Shown here: one piece after another, positions 53,246 to 64,000 of the stretch
Layout: each line of letters opens with the position of its first letter
Position numbering within the stretch: the first letter of the stretch is position 1
Assembly (NCBI GenBank): GCA_020086605.1
Contig: JACBWW010000012.1
Location: 16,269,897 to 16,333,896, forward strand
DNA: 64,000 bases
Source: Lanius collurio
Taxonomy: Eukaryota > Chordata > Aves > Passeriformes > Laniidae
Direction of reading: 5' to 3'
Made by a program: the position numbers and the translations under genes
Notes under the pieces: model-generated
Told to the model about the DNA's origin: nothing
Database searches by the model: none
What the model saw: only the letters and a program-made list of their open reading frames with translations

Positions 53246-56200
53246 AAGTATAGAAGTGACTGGAGCCCCAAGCTGTGGCTCTCAGAAATCCATTGATGCA
53301 AGACCATAATTGCAACAGAGGAGAGTTTGTACATAAGTTTTCCAGCAATCTTTTCTTATTGTGGTTGTTGTGTTCGGGATTTTTTTAATCCAATGTTGAT
53401 AAAATTTGCATGAGTCTGACATTTGCTGCTTATTTTTCCTTATAAGATAGATCAACTACCTATCTGTCTATGTCAGGAAGAAATACTGTACCAACTGTGA
53501 GCCTGTATCCAGACAGGAAAATAATCACATCCTTTCATCTTCAGTGTATGGAGAGATGTCTGGAGTTGAAACAGACACGGAAGAAAAGAGACAGTGACTA
53601 AGTATTTCCTGCCTTTCTATTGTTAGGATTCAGACAGCTTGGTCAGCAGTCAACACAAGTGAATTCCAGAAGGGAATTACAATCAAGACATTCATGTTCC
53701 CAGCCCAAAATAACATGGAACACTGTTACATCCAAGATGTAACTCCAGAAATGATGAGTAATAGAAAACAAGAACCATAGTGAAGATGTGAAGATGAGAA
53801 TAACCAGCTATATCAACCTTTATTTTCAAATTTTAGTTTTATTAAAAGTCTGTATTGGTTGTGATCTGTTATAATTCAATTGTTTTCTTTTGGGAGGGAT
53901 TGAGTTAAAATTATTTTTACATCTTTCTTCAGGTGATTGTGAAAATAATTCATGATAGAAAAGGACCTATTTTTGGTTAGCCTAATCTTCTGAGGATTTT
54001 ATGGTGTACCTGGCACTGTGGTTTCTTAAGTATACCTCAAAAAGTGACTAAGGAAATTTCACACTTGGCTAGAAGTTTCTCACTGGCTCAAAACCATGCT
54101 ACAGTGTATACTGAAACATCCTGTCTTTTATTTCCTGTAATATGTTGCATTGCCTAGGAAAAAGATGTCAGTTGTGTGAGAAGTGACTTTTAGGACAGGA
54201 TGTGCTGATCCAAGGTAGTATAGACGTTGCAGCTCCTAAATACTTATTGGTTCACCATGCCTGTTTTATTAAGTTTTGCCAGACTCTGCTTTTGCAATAC
54301 CTTGTAGCACTAGTTAATATTGGGTGCATATGAACACTTAAAATATTGGTAAATGCATGCTACTTGTTTGGATATTGTGCAGCATATGAATTGGACCTTT
54401 TTTTGAATATTTGGTAACTTAATATGATAAAAATGCATCTGAATGTTATGAGTTTTGAATGTCCAAACCATGGACTTACCCAAAGTTGCTAGATTCTGCA
54501 GAACCAGAAGCAATGGAATCTTCTCTGTGTTGGCTTTGGTGGGAGGGTTGATCATCTCTGACCTAAACCACCACTGGCATTATGTCAGTGCCCCTGGGAT
54601 GGCTGTAAAGTACAAGTCGTGGGTAAGGATGAAAAAAAGACCTTCGTTTCAGGGGCTGAGGAACAGACTCAATATTTTCTGATGTCTAAGACTGGAGAGG
54701 CAGCCTAGAAGGTTTGAAGGTGTTCCTTTATGTATTCTTTTCTGGTTTTCTGGCATATTCCTGCCCCCACAGGCTCTTTGCATACAAGGAAAAAAGTAGA
54801 ATGGTACTCTCCAATTCAGTGTCCTCACTGAGACTTTCGAAAACAACCTTGCTGCTTTCTCTCACTTCCCTGTTTGCCGTTCCCTTCCCACTGCAGTGTG
54901 ATGGAGTTGAGAACTGGAGGCACAAAAGGCAAAGATCACAGGTTGAAATAAGAACAAATTACTGGAAACAGCAATGAGATAAGAAAATGAACAGTAAGAC
55001 CTGCAAAATTAATAACAAAAGCGTACAAAAGAGAAAGTGGTTCACATGCAAAATGCTCACTGAGCCTGACTTGACCTTGTCCAGAGCCACCCCACTGCTC
55101 TCTCCAGCTTGGGACTGGCACCCTATTAATCTGATCCCCCCAACTATCCATAATTTTCTTGACTGGGAGGAACCCCTTCTCCCTGGAAAAGACTCCCTTC
55201 CTCCCACCCCCAGCAATGACATGAGGTGGTCTCACTGTCCTAAGTCATGCTCCACTCCTGGTTACTGCAAAAACTAACCCTGTCCTGGCCAGAACCAGAC
55301 ACTTCCATTCGAATATCTCTACAAAGAGAGGGAAACATTTTGGAATCTCATTTTTCTCTACCTCTATTTCTATTTTCTTTTGAGGTTCCTATTGTTAAGA
55401 AAGGTCCTGGTGACCAGGACCTGTCTGTGAGGCATAGTAATTTTTATTTTATTCTCTTTCTATTGTATTGGGGTTATTGGGGATGAAATTCTACACTTGC
55501 TTGTAATATTGAAACTGAGGATACACCAATGATTTTTATATTAACATTACATCTTTAATTCTGTATTTCCTTCTTAATGCAGCCTCATGTGTTAGCATGA
55601 TTTTTAGGTACTGGCTGACTACTGAACAAATATCTTATTCAGTTCTCCTTGATGACTCTGTATTTTCTTTTTTTTTTTTACCAGGATCTTATAACTAATT
55701 CTGAAGTTATCAGTGCATATGAGTAGTTTAAATTGTTCTTTCCAAGGTGCACTGCCTTGCACTTTTCTACATTCAATTTAATATGATCGTCATAACATCC
55801 ATTTGCTTTGTTATAATAGGTCCTGGTGGAGCTCTTCAGAATCAGTTGCTCAAAGGTGCCTGAGCATTTTATGCTGCTGCCTTTTCTGTCAGTACGGTAA
55901 CAGGCAGCACTTTTCCAGGAGTCGGGAGATCAATATGATACCCCAATGGGAAAGTCTTGTGCAAGCTAATTGAAATAAAACCAGTAGGTCTCCACAAACA
56001 TTATTATTAAAACCATATTTCTCTTATTAAAAAATGACCTTTTTTCTTATGAGCTTTTAAATTATGCCTAATGTAACCCTTTATTTTTAAATGAACTTTA
56101 GCTGGCAATTCAAGAGGATAAGACATCATGGAAAATGGTGTTTTTCTAAATGGCATTGTAAAAACTTCTTCCATAAGGGGAAGAATTAAAATATAATGAT

Positions 56201-59005
56201 GCATTTGAATAAAAAAATGTACTTTCAAGGAGAAAATAAATGCGAAATTGCTCATAAATTTTAGAAAGTCCCTTTAAATAGACCTTATAAATATAGAGAA
56301 ACAAGATACAAAACATTCCTAAAATATGGTAGTATTTCATGATTTCTGGCTTAGTGGATGCCATTTCAATCTTTTGCAATATATGTGTATCCCTACATTT
56401 GATATATTTTTAGTATAGTATCAAATCCTTTATTGCTCTTTGGCATTTGATGGTTTTCTAACTAAAGTCAGAAAACTGAAGTTAGAAAACCTGACTTTTC
56501 AAAATTTTACTTATTTGCAATTGGCAAAGATTTTGCTCTCATTACGCTTTTAATTAATAATACAATGTATGAATAATACAGTACATACATACAATAGTGC
56601 AGAAATATGCTATTTTGAAATTCTGAATAAATGGCTTTTCCAAGGTATTGTTTTTTTCCCCCAGGTAAGATTTTGGTTTTCATTGTAAATTGAATCTCCT
56701 CTCCTGTTTTTCTGTTCTTGTTTATCCCATGTGTCAATCTGTTTTTTGATTGGTTCATGAGGTTAAACAATTCCTCAAAATAAAATATGTTGCTATATTT
56801 AGGGTAAATTATTCTAACATGAAAAATACAATTCACCCAAAATAAAGGCTATATTGAATACTGGCTTTATGTTAAGATTCCAGTAAATTTACTTCTCCCA
56901 TGCAAGGCTGGGAAGCTTAATGAAATTATCATCTAGTAAACTGGTATAAATGAATTTTCTGTAATTTTGTGGTCACAAGGACCTAAATGTGTCAGTCAGG
57001 CTATCGTTACTCTTTCCCTTCTTGTGCATCAAACATTAGATTAGGAATGAAATTTTATGCTTGATTTTAGTAATATTTTCATTACTTAATTATACATGAA
57101 ATCAAATCTCAGAGGATTTTTGTCTATGGAGTCATGAACCTCCCATCACATCCATATTTATCACTCACACAAGAATATTAAGTTCAAATGCTTGTGTGGT
57201 ACATGTTGCATATGTAAGAAGGAATAGAAGAAGGTAGAAATTAAATCAAAATGGTGTTAATTGCTAATAAATGCAGGATGCACAGCTGGAATGAAATTCT
57301 GTTGTTGTAGGTAGAGTCAAGATTCATGTTATTTAGATGTTTAGCAGCATCTGCAAACTTGGTCTCCTTTGTATATTCTTTCTGTTTTCAATGTTTCAAA
57401 ATGTGGACTTGGAAAATGAGAAATCCACACTCGTGCCCAATGCTCCCTATCCTCACTCTAGAGACAGCAATAACATAAACCTATGGGAGAATACTGCATT
57501 TGACAGAGTATTGCTATTTATATAAGCTATTCATTTGCTTCCAATATATGTGAGGAATATTATATGGAAAGGTTCTTTCTTACTCCAAATACTCAGTATT
57601 CCCTTACAAATGATATCAAGATATACACTCAGAATAATGTCATTTTTCAGATTATCATAAATATGGGGATTTCACAGGGCACAGATATGCTCCCTCTCAA
57701 AAAACCATGCAAGATGCCAGTCAATTCTTTCAGTAAAATAAACATCTGCTTGCCTGTTGTAAACAAAACACCAAGCCATATTTCACAATTGCATAATAGA
57801 TGGAAATATTTTTCTTTAGTATTTTAAATAACAGCCCCATGAGAACTCCATTCTGTCTTTCATGATTAAAACATTTCTACAGAGGGAGTTAGAGATTAAA
57901 ATCTATTCATTATGGAAACTGTTTTCATGTTGTTGGAGCTTTTATGAAAGATTCCAAGTTTCCACACCATTTATTAGGTAATAACATCACAAGAGAGAAC
58001 CCCCAGGAATATTTTAGATTGGAGGAAATCTAATAAGGACTTTCCGAACTGAGGTGAACATGATTTGAAAATATTTCAAAGAAATCTTATAATTGCTTTA
58101 GAAATAGGGAATAATCTCCCTGCCCCACCCTCCCATACTATCCATTTGGACCAAAGTCATACCTTTGCAATTAAATCCAAGTTATTATGAGTCATATGGT
58201 GACTTTCCATTCGATAATGGCAAACAAGGATGTTGGACCAGTAGTCATCAAAAGGATTCAATGAACTGGAAAATGCAGTTTTGACTATAAACTCCAAATA
58301 ATTTAAAACCTATGGAGATGTGATGATGGGCTTTGCTGGCTTTTTTATGGAGAAACATTTAAAGCTGTCATCTGTTTAACAGTAATTTTGCTGGAAGATA
58401 CAGCAACTGAACAATGTAAAAACATCCAAGGAGAAAAGGAGATAAAAGTGTGGTTTATTTTGTATTTGATTGCCCTGTAAAAAGGTCAAACACAGACCTG
58501 TGACCCACTGGGTGAGAAGCCCACCTCTTTTTCCAGTGAAAAGTGAAGAATTTTTATTTCTCTTGCTAACATACCAAAATCCAGAAAGATAGCTGTGCTT
58601 TTCTTTTTTATTTTATCTGGAAGTTTCTATGGAGTTTTTGTGGATTTTTTTTTCTTATACTGTAACCTTAGAGCTTAGAGAAGAAAAGAACTGGAAATAT
58701 TTGTGCCCAGAACCAATGCAGGGCAGGACTCCTGTTTTGACCATTATAATACAGTTTAGCTCAGGTCCCAGTATGCTTGTGAAACCTGTTAGATATAAGG
58801 GTTGTCTAATGGAAGGGAGCTGTCTATGCAGACCTGGTGAAAGACAACAAATTCCCTGAAACTGCTCAATGTACTAATGTATTCTTAATACATGGTAATT
58901 ACATCATCCTTAGCTATCTTACTATACCTACCTTGTCCAAGCTGGTGCTGCATTTCTTTATTGATTTTATTTGTTCTATTTTAGGCTGTTTCTTTATCAT
59001 CCAAA
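53246..59005. other. Intergenic, no gene recognised
   Basis: AT-rich except for a GC-richer block at 54900-55480, treated in the findings. It contains a 12-bp inverted repeat at 56452-56491. No protein-coding exon was recognised. Confidence 0.55.
56452..56491. repeat. 12-bp inverted repeat with 16-nt loop
   Basis: ggttttctaact at 56452-56463 and its exact complement agttagaaaacc at 56480-56491. An 'aagtcag' inside the loop is also complementary to 'ctgactt' just outside the right arm, so alternative foldings exist. Confidence 0.85.
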
Positions 59006-59395
59006 TCTGGCCCTGTGCAGGACACCCCAAGAATCACACCATGTGCCAGACAGTGTTGTCCAAGTGCTCCTTGAACTCTGTCAGGCTTCCCTGGGGAGCC
59101 TGTTCCAGTACCCAACCACCCTCTGGGTCTAAAACCTTTTCCTGATATCCAACCTAAACCTCCCCTGCCACAACCTAAGGCCATTCCTTCAGGTCATGTC
59201 CCTGGTCACCTCAGAGAAGAGATCATTACTTGCTCCTTCTCCTCTCCTCATGAGGAATTGTAGATAACAAAGAAGTAGCTATGGGGTCTTGACTCAGTGT
59301 CCTCTTCTCCAGACTGAACAGACCAAGTGACCTCAGCCACTCCTCATATGGCTTCCCCTCAAGACCCTTCACTGTCTTTCTTGCCCTCCTCTGGA
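59006..59395 (-). mobile_element. CR1 LINE fragment lacking its 3' tail
   Basis: It begins abruptly at 'ggccctgtgcaggacaccc', then 'aagaatcacaccatgtgcc', 'tgttgtccaagtgctcc', 'cttccctggggagcctg', 'aggccattccttcagg' and 'ctcagccactcctcat', ending 'ttgccctcctctgg'. It is the reverse complement of CR1, so the element is on the minus strand. The usual first 40-50 bp (the CR1 3' end) and a short internal piece around 'gctgtgaccacttc' are deleted relative to its sister copies. A T-rich run follows at 59398-59409. Confidence 0.92.
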
Positions 59396-59409
59396 AAATT
59401 TTTTTTTTT

Positions 59410-62400
59410 AAATTATTTCACTTTATTTTAATGCTATTTTTAAACTGTTACTGTTTAAAGGGTTCAGATTTTCAAGGCCTGTAAAAGAGAGTGAATTTTT
59501 AAAAGAAAGTGCCAGTACTTCTTTAATCTATTGCCTTTGGCTTTACATCCTGGAGCTGCTAATCTGTATTTATTTGCTTTTGGTTTTAGCATGTGATCAT
59601 AAAGATATCTGCAAAATTATTTTGAAAAACTTTGCATGGGTGTGTGTCTGTGCATGTGTTTATATAGGGGAGTATATGGTGGATCATTATTAATCCATAC
59701 ATTACAAATTCATTTCTCTTCTGTGGTATTTTTCAAAGCTTTCACAGATAGGAACTTCTTTTCTTTTAGTATGCACCTGCTCTGGATGCTTTTATCCTTA
59801 CTGCAGTCTCTCAAAAGTAATAAATTTTAGAGTCATCTGAAAACTGTAGCGTGTGATAAAAAGATTCAGCATTTGTCTGGGCCAGAAGGCTGCAGCTATC
59901 CAGCACAAAGCAATACTGTGCAGGGATAGCTGCACTAGAATATGAGAAATTATATAGTTGTGTTCACCTAAAATGAGAGCTGTGCTAAATGCCATTGCTG
60001 AGAACACATCTCTAGCATGAGACCAATAAAAATGTTGATAGAAATTGTTGCAAAATTAATCCAGTCAGAAACCTGCCATTAGCAGCCAGAGTCTCCCTCC
60101 TACAGTAACTGGTAAGTTCCTGGAATTGATCAGTAATTACAAAAATTGGCAATCTGTTTCTTCATAAGAGATAACAGTGCTAGACAGTCTGAAGGATAAT
60201 AAAGAGGTCTATTGCTTCACTGTGCATCATTTTGTGCCACAGAGATCATACTTCTTACTTCAGTATTTCCTAGCATTACATTTTTTAGCTTTATTTGCAT
60301 TTCATCATGATTTTTTATTCTTTCTCAAATAATATAAATTATACTTCAGAAAAGGAGAATAATTTACTTGGAGGATTTTCTGACATTGGATCAGTCAGTT
60401 TGCTCCTTTCTAGACACAACTATTCCTTATGCTATATAATGGCCACAACCAGTGTTTGAATTTGAATTATTTATTACTTTTATCTTTTCATTGGAGAAAC
60501 TATTCCATGCTCTGGGACAGCCCATGAGCTGTGTTCACTGCAGGGCATACAAAGCTGGATGCACAACAGGATGGTCGTTAATAAAAAGTTGTATCAAAGT
60601 AAGATTTGTCGGAGTATGATTATGATTTGGATGTAGAAAAAATTAAATTCACTGAACAGAATGGAGTTACTAGGTATTCATGACAATGAAGAAGAGAAAA
60701 AAACCAGGAAAATAATGGTAAAATAGAGGCTGAAAAGATAACAAAGGAAAAAATAAGCAAGGCAGGAGGATTTTAAAGTAGATTTTGAATTTGTTAATAT
60801 CTGGGCCCAGGTTGAGATCATATATAGACAAGTTATAAAGAGGAGGACATTAAACCCAGTAAACTTCTAGGAGTTTGTGGATGCAGAAATAAAAATCAAG
60901 CTGAATTGTAAAATATGTAACAAGTTTCACAGTGTTCCTTACTATCATGGCTTTTGAGCATAGGATGGAGTCCAGCTGCTCAGTGCCTGAAGTTCAGAAT
61001 ATTCTTCAAGAGTTGCTAATAAAACTGTAGAAAACATGGCCATACATAAATGGAAATAAAAGCCAGAGCATAAAAAGAATGTTTTCTTGCTAAATCCCTT
61101 AATTCTGAAAGCTGTCAGAGGCTGAGATGAGCTGAAAAGATGACAGAAAGCTCAAAACAACATAAATTAAGTTCTTCATAATTAAGAACTAAAACTCTGA
61201 AGCTCCTTCTTCAAGGAAGAGATAAAATGGTTCTAAACAGGTAATTTTAGAACATTAAGTCACCAAGCACCCTTCTGACTTGTGTTGCCCCCACTTACAA
61301 CACTGAGTGTAAAAGCCAGGGGTTCTGAATGCAGCTCCTTTGTAGTTCCTTTGCTGCTTTTTAGTAACTTTCCCTGAATGTTCTAGGTCAGAGACTGCTT
61401 TCATCTTGAACCCCTAATTCTGATGTTGCTTTTCCCAGGGGGTCACACAAAGAGTGTTGGAAGGTCACTGAGTTTTCTAACTGGAACCAAATTCATATCC
61501 CAGAGTGAAGTGCTTAAAAGGATGGAATATTTCATTCTTAGAAGGGTATGTTATAGCACAATTACATTAACAGGAAACATCCATACTACACTTTTAAAGT
61601 CTCTAGTTCCTAAGTCCTTCTGAAATGGGAACAATCTGTTTATAAAATGCAGGCTTCATTTAAAGAAATTACTCTTTGTGAAGTTGTTTCCTAGACATCA
61701 GCAACTTCTCTGTGGCCATTTAATTACAGAATAGCATTTTTAGTTATAGCTTTCCTTACTTAAGAATGAGGTCAGAGAATAAAGTCACAACAAAAAAAGG
61801 ATAACCTGAAGCTGGGTCATTTTGTTCTCAAGGGATAAAAATTCACAGTCTAATAAATAATTTTTTTTAGAATTTTCTATTTTGTTTCTAGAAAGAAGAA
61901 AGTACTGCAAATAACTAACTGGAAAGTAGCATGTGTGCTGGTGAGTTATTTGTCTCCATAGCACATACCACATATAAATATTAAGCCTTTCAGCAGAGAC
62001 AGGCTCCCACAATGAGCTAAATTATAATGCCTTATGCTGTAGGTGGACAGAAAGACCACAGTTTTCACACAGAAAAGCAGAGTTTGCAAATATGCTCAGT
62101 GCCCTCATCCCTTAAACTCAAAACAGGTGAATACATTATTGTCTTCCTGGAGATCTAGTCTGCACGCCAAGCTATGAATTCAATTCCATCTGGAAAATTC
62201 ATAGTGACTTTCCAAAACTCTTTGTGTGCCCCTCTTGGAAGAGCAAGGGCAGAATAAAGGATTCAAGATGGAAGCAGTCTCCAACCTAGAACATTCATGG
62301 AAAGTTACCACAGAAGCAGTGTAACTGAGATTCTACAAAGGAGTTGCATTCAGGGCTTCTTGCTTTTAAAATATGTACATCCCATAATTAGTTACTGGTC

Positions 62401-64000
62401 TTTGGTAGGGTTAATCAGAGTCAGGTATAATTTTCCATTGTCATCTCTGAGTCTTCTCAGACACTTCAATCAATAAGCTTTGTCTTGTTGATCATAATTG
62501 TCTTAAAGTCAGGTATTTTGTTTTTCTGAATTTATATTTTCAAGTAGAAGCCAGAGAGGCAGATATGTCGTCACTAATCCACAGAATACAAGAATCTGTG
62601 AAGGACGTTTTCCTTCCCCTCTGGGTGATACCTTGTAACTGTGGGTGATGCAGTTCTCAGAACACTGTGATGATAACTGATGCTGTAAGTTTTAGTTACA
62701 TAGTAGGCATTAAAGAGAACTGACAGCTAAGAGAAATTGGGCCCAAAATCCCAATAGAAATTAAGTGTAGAACAAAGGTTTCAAATAGATTATTTATTAT
62801 TAGAGATATAGGTTTTCTTCCTTTTAATTATATAATTCTGAAAATCCAAGTATGTCCAAATGAGTTCCAAACATGCAGTTGCTGAGACTTAGGAACTCTA
62901 TATCTGAATTCTGCAGCTGACCTCATTTCTAGAGTGGACCCTGATCACCTCTCAGTTGCCTTTCTGAGTGCTTAGAAACTTACCTTCCAGGCATTAATTG
63001 TTGATATAGCGGAGTTTTTTATGTACCACTGCATCTAGTGGTACGCTGTTTTCTATTAGAACTTGGCTGGCCTTAAAACAGAATCTTAAAATATTTAATA
63101 TTAGAAGACTCCGAGAGGGCATCTGGTCCAACGCATCCCACACCAACAGCTTTCTAAAAGCTGGGGGTGACTTGCTAACAGAAAAGATCTTGGGTGGAAA
63201 ACAGTTTATATACACTATTTTGGAAAAAAAAGATTTGTGTACAACCCTCAAGAAAAAGAGGTGGTCAGCATTTTATAACATTGGGTCTAGAACTGTTACA
63301 GAAGGTGAAATTTATTTCAGGGGAACATGTTCACAGTATCCCAAGAAAAGTGGCTTTGCACTCACATTCAAAATGTCATTGTTTTCCGTCAATGTATGAT
63401 GCTGGATTTCAAATAAGTATTATAAAAATAAACTAGTAAGTCTGGCAGTCAGGCTCATCTTGCAAATACTCATGAAAGAGATCCCTAAATTTTTAACCTG
63501 TCATGATATATTTAAAAAATGGTGTATCTGCAAGTTTCTGAAATACAGATTAATTAAATAAAATATAAATATGATCAAGAACAATTATCCAGCATCAAAA
63601 ATATTCGCTATTTCATTTTCTCCCTTTGATATGTTTATTAAAATTATCCAAGATGCAGAAATTGCTGCTGAGTAACATTGATTCTCAGCAAGATGTCTGT
63701 ATTTTGTTATTAGTTCATTTAATCTTTATGCTGTTCATTTTTTAAATGTTTTAAAATAGAATACAAATAAACCTTAATTCTGTTTCCCATTGCTAGACTT
63801 TCAGAAATCTGGATAACGGTCCAAAACCAACAGGTTAATAAAAATGGAATGCAAAGACTATTCATGGTATTATCACATGAACAGAATGGGAGTTCAGGGT
63901 CTTCACATTTTCACTAGAACTTCTTCATTAGGAAGAGAGTTGTTTAAAAACTGTAAACCTTTTTATAGGAAAAACCTGTGCAAGGTCTCTTTCCCCCTTG
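59410..64000. other. Intergenic, no gene recognised
   Basis: AT-rich sequence to the right edge. It contains homeodomain- and octamer-type AT motifs such as atttgcat near 60294, but no exon, RNA gene or clear transposon was recognised. Confidence 0.55.

Noticed and set aside
53092..53348. Minus-strand frames rich in Tyr, His and Thr
   Set aside because: They are translations of the GTA/GTG microsatellite.
63090..63180. Possible degraded CR1 ('gggcatctggtccaacgc')
   Set aside because: Only one short phrase resembles CR1; the rest cannot be aligned by eye, so it is not listed.

Overview
This is vertebrate nuclear DNA, most likely from a bird. The evidence is an intron-split ciliopathy gene with canonical GT-AG introns, several CR1 LINE copies of the avian type, one compact solo LTR and an AT-rich, gene-poor remainder. 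There are no bacterial operons, phage genes or CRISPR arrays. CR1 also occurs in other reptiles, so 'bird' is an inference.

Region 1 (about 1-15,350, minus strand) is the 5' half of NPHP3 (nephrocystin-3). I could place sixteen coding exons. Their phases agree at every junction and they join into one open frame of 2,265 nt (755 codons) with no stop. The part present covers the N-terminal myristoylation signal, the coiled coil, the conserved linker and the NACHT-like P-loop NTPase region. The C-terminal TPR repeats must lie beyond the left edge of the window. Introns are short (about 0.24-1.4 kb), so this half of the gene fits in 15 kb.

Region 2 (about 14,800-16,100) is the NPHP3 CpG-island promoter, the only strongly GC- and CpG-rich stretch. 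A CR1 copy in intron 1 abuts its downstream edge.

Region 3 (about 16,100-64,000) is AT-rich DNA in which I find no convincing protein-coding exon. It holds CR1 copies at 18.5, 24.7-25.4 and 59.0-59.4 kb and a CR1 tail at 48.6 kb. It also has a solo LTR at 36.8-37.1 kb, a GTA/GTG microsatellite at 53.2 kb, an 18-bp perfect hairpin at 18.1 kb and a TATA-box-plus-splice-donor arrangement at 26.5 kb. In other amniotes TMEM108 lies on this side of NPHP3, so the stretch is probably the spacer or non-coding 5' part of that neighbour. Nothing in the sequence proves this.

I found no evidence of a new gene system. The most checkable non-genic signals are the 18.1-kb hairpin, the 26.5-kb promoter-like segment, the solo LTR and an unassigned GC-richer block at 54.9-55.5 kb.
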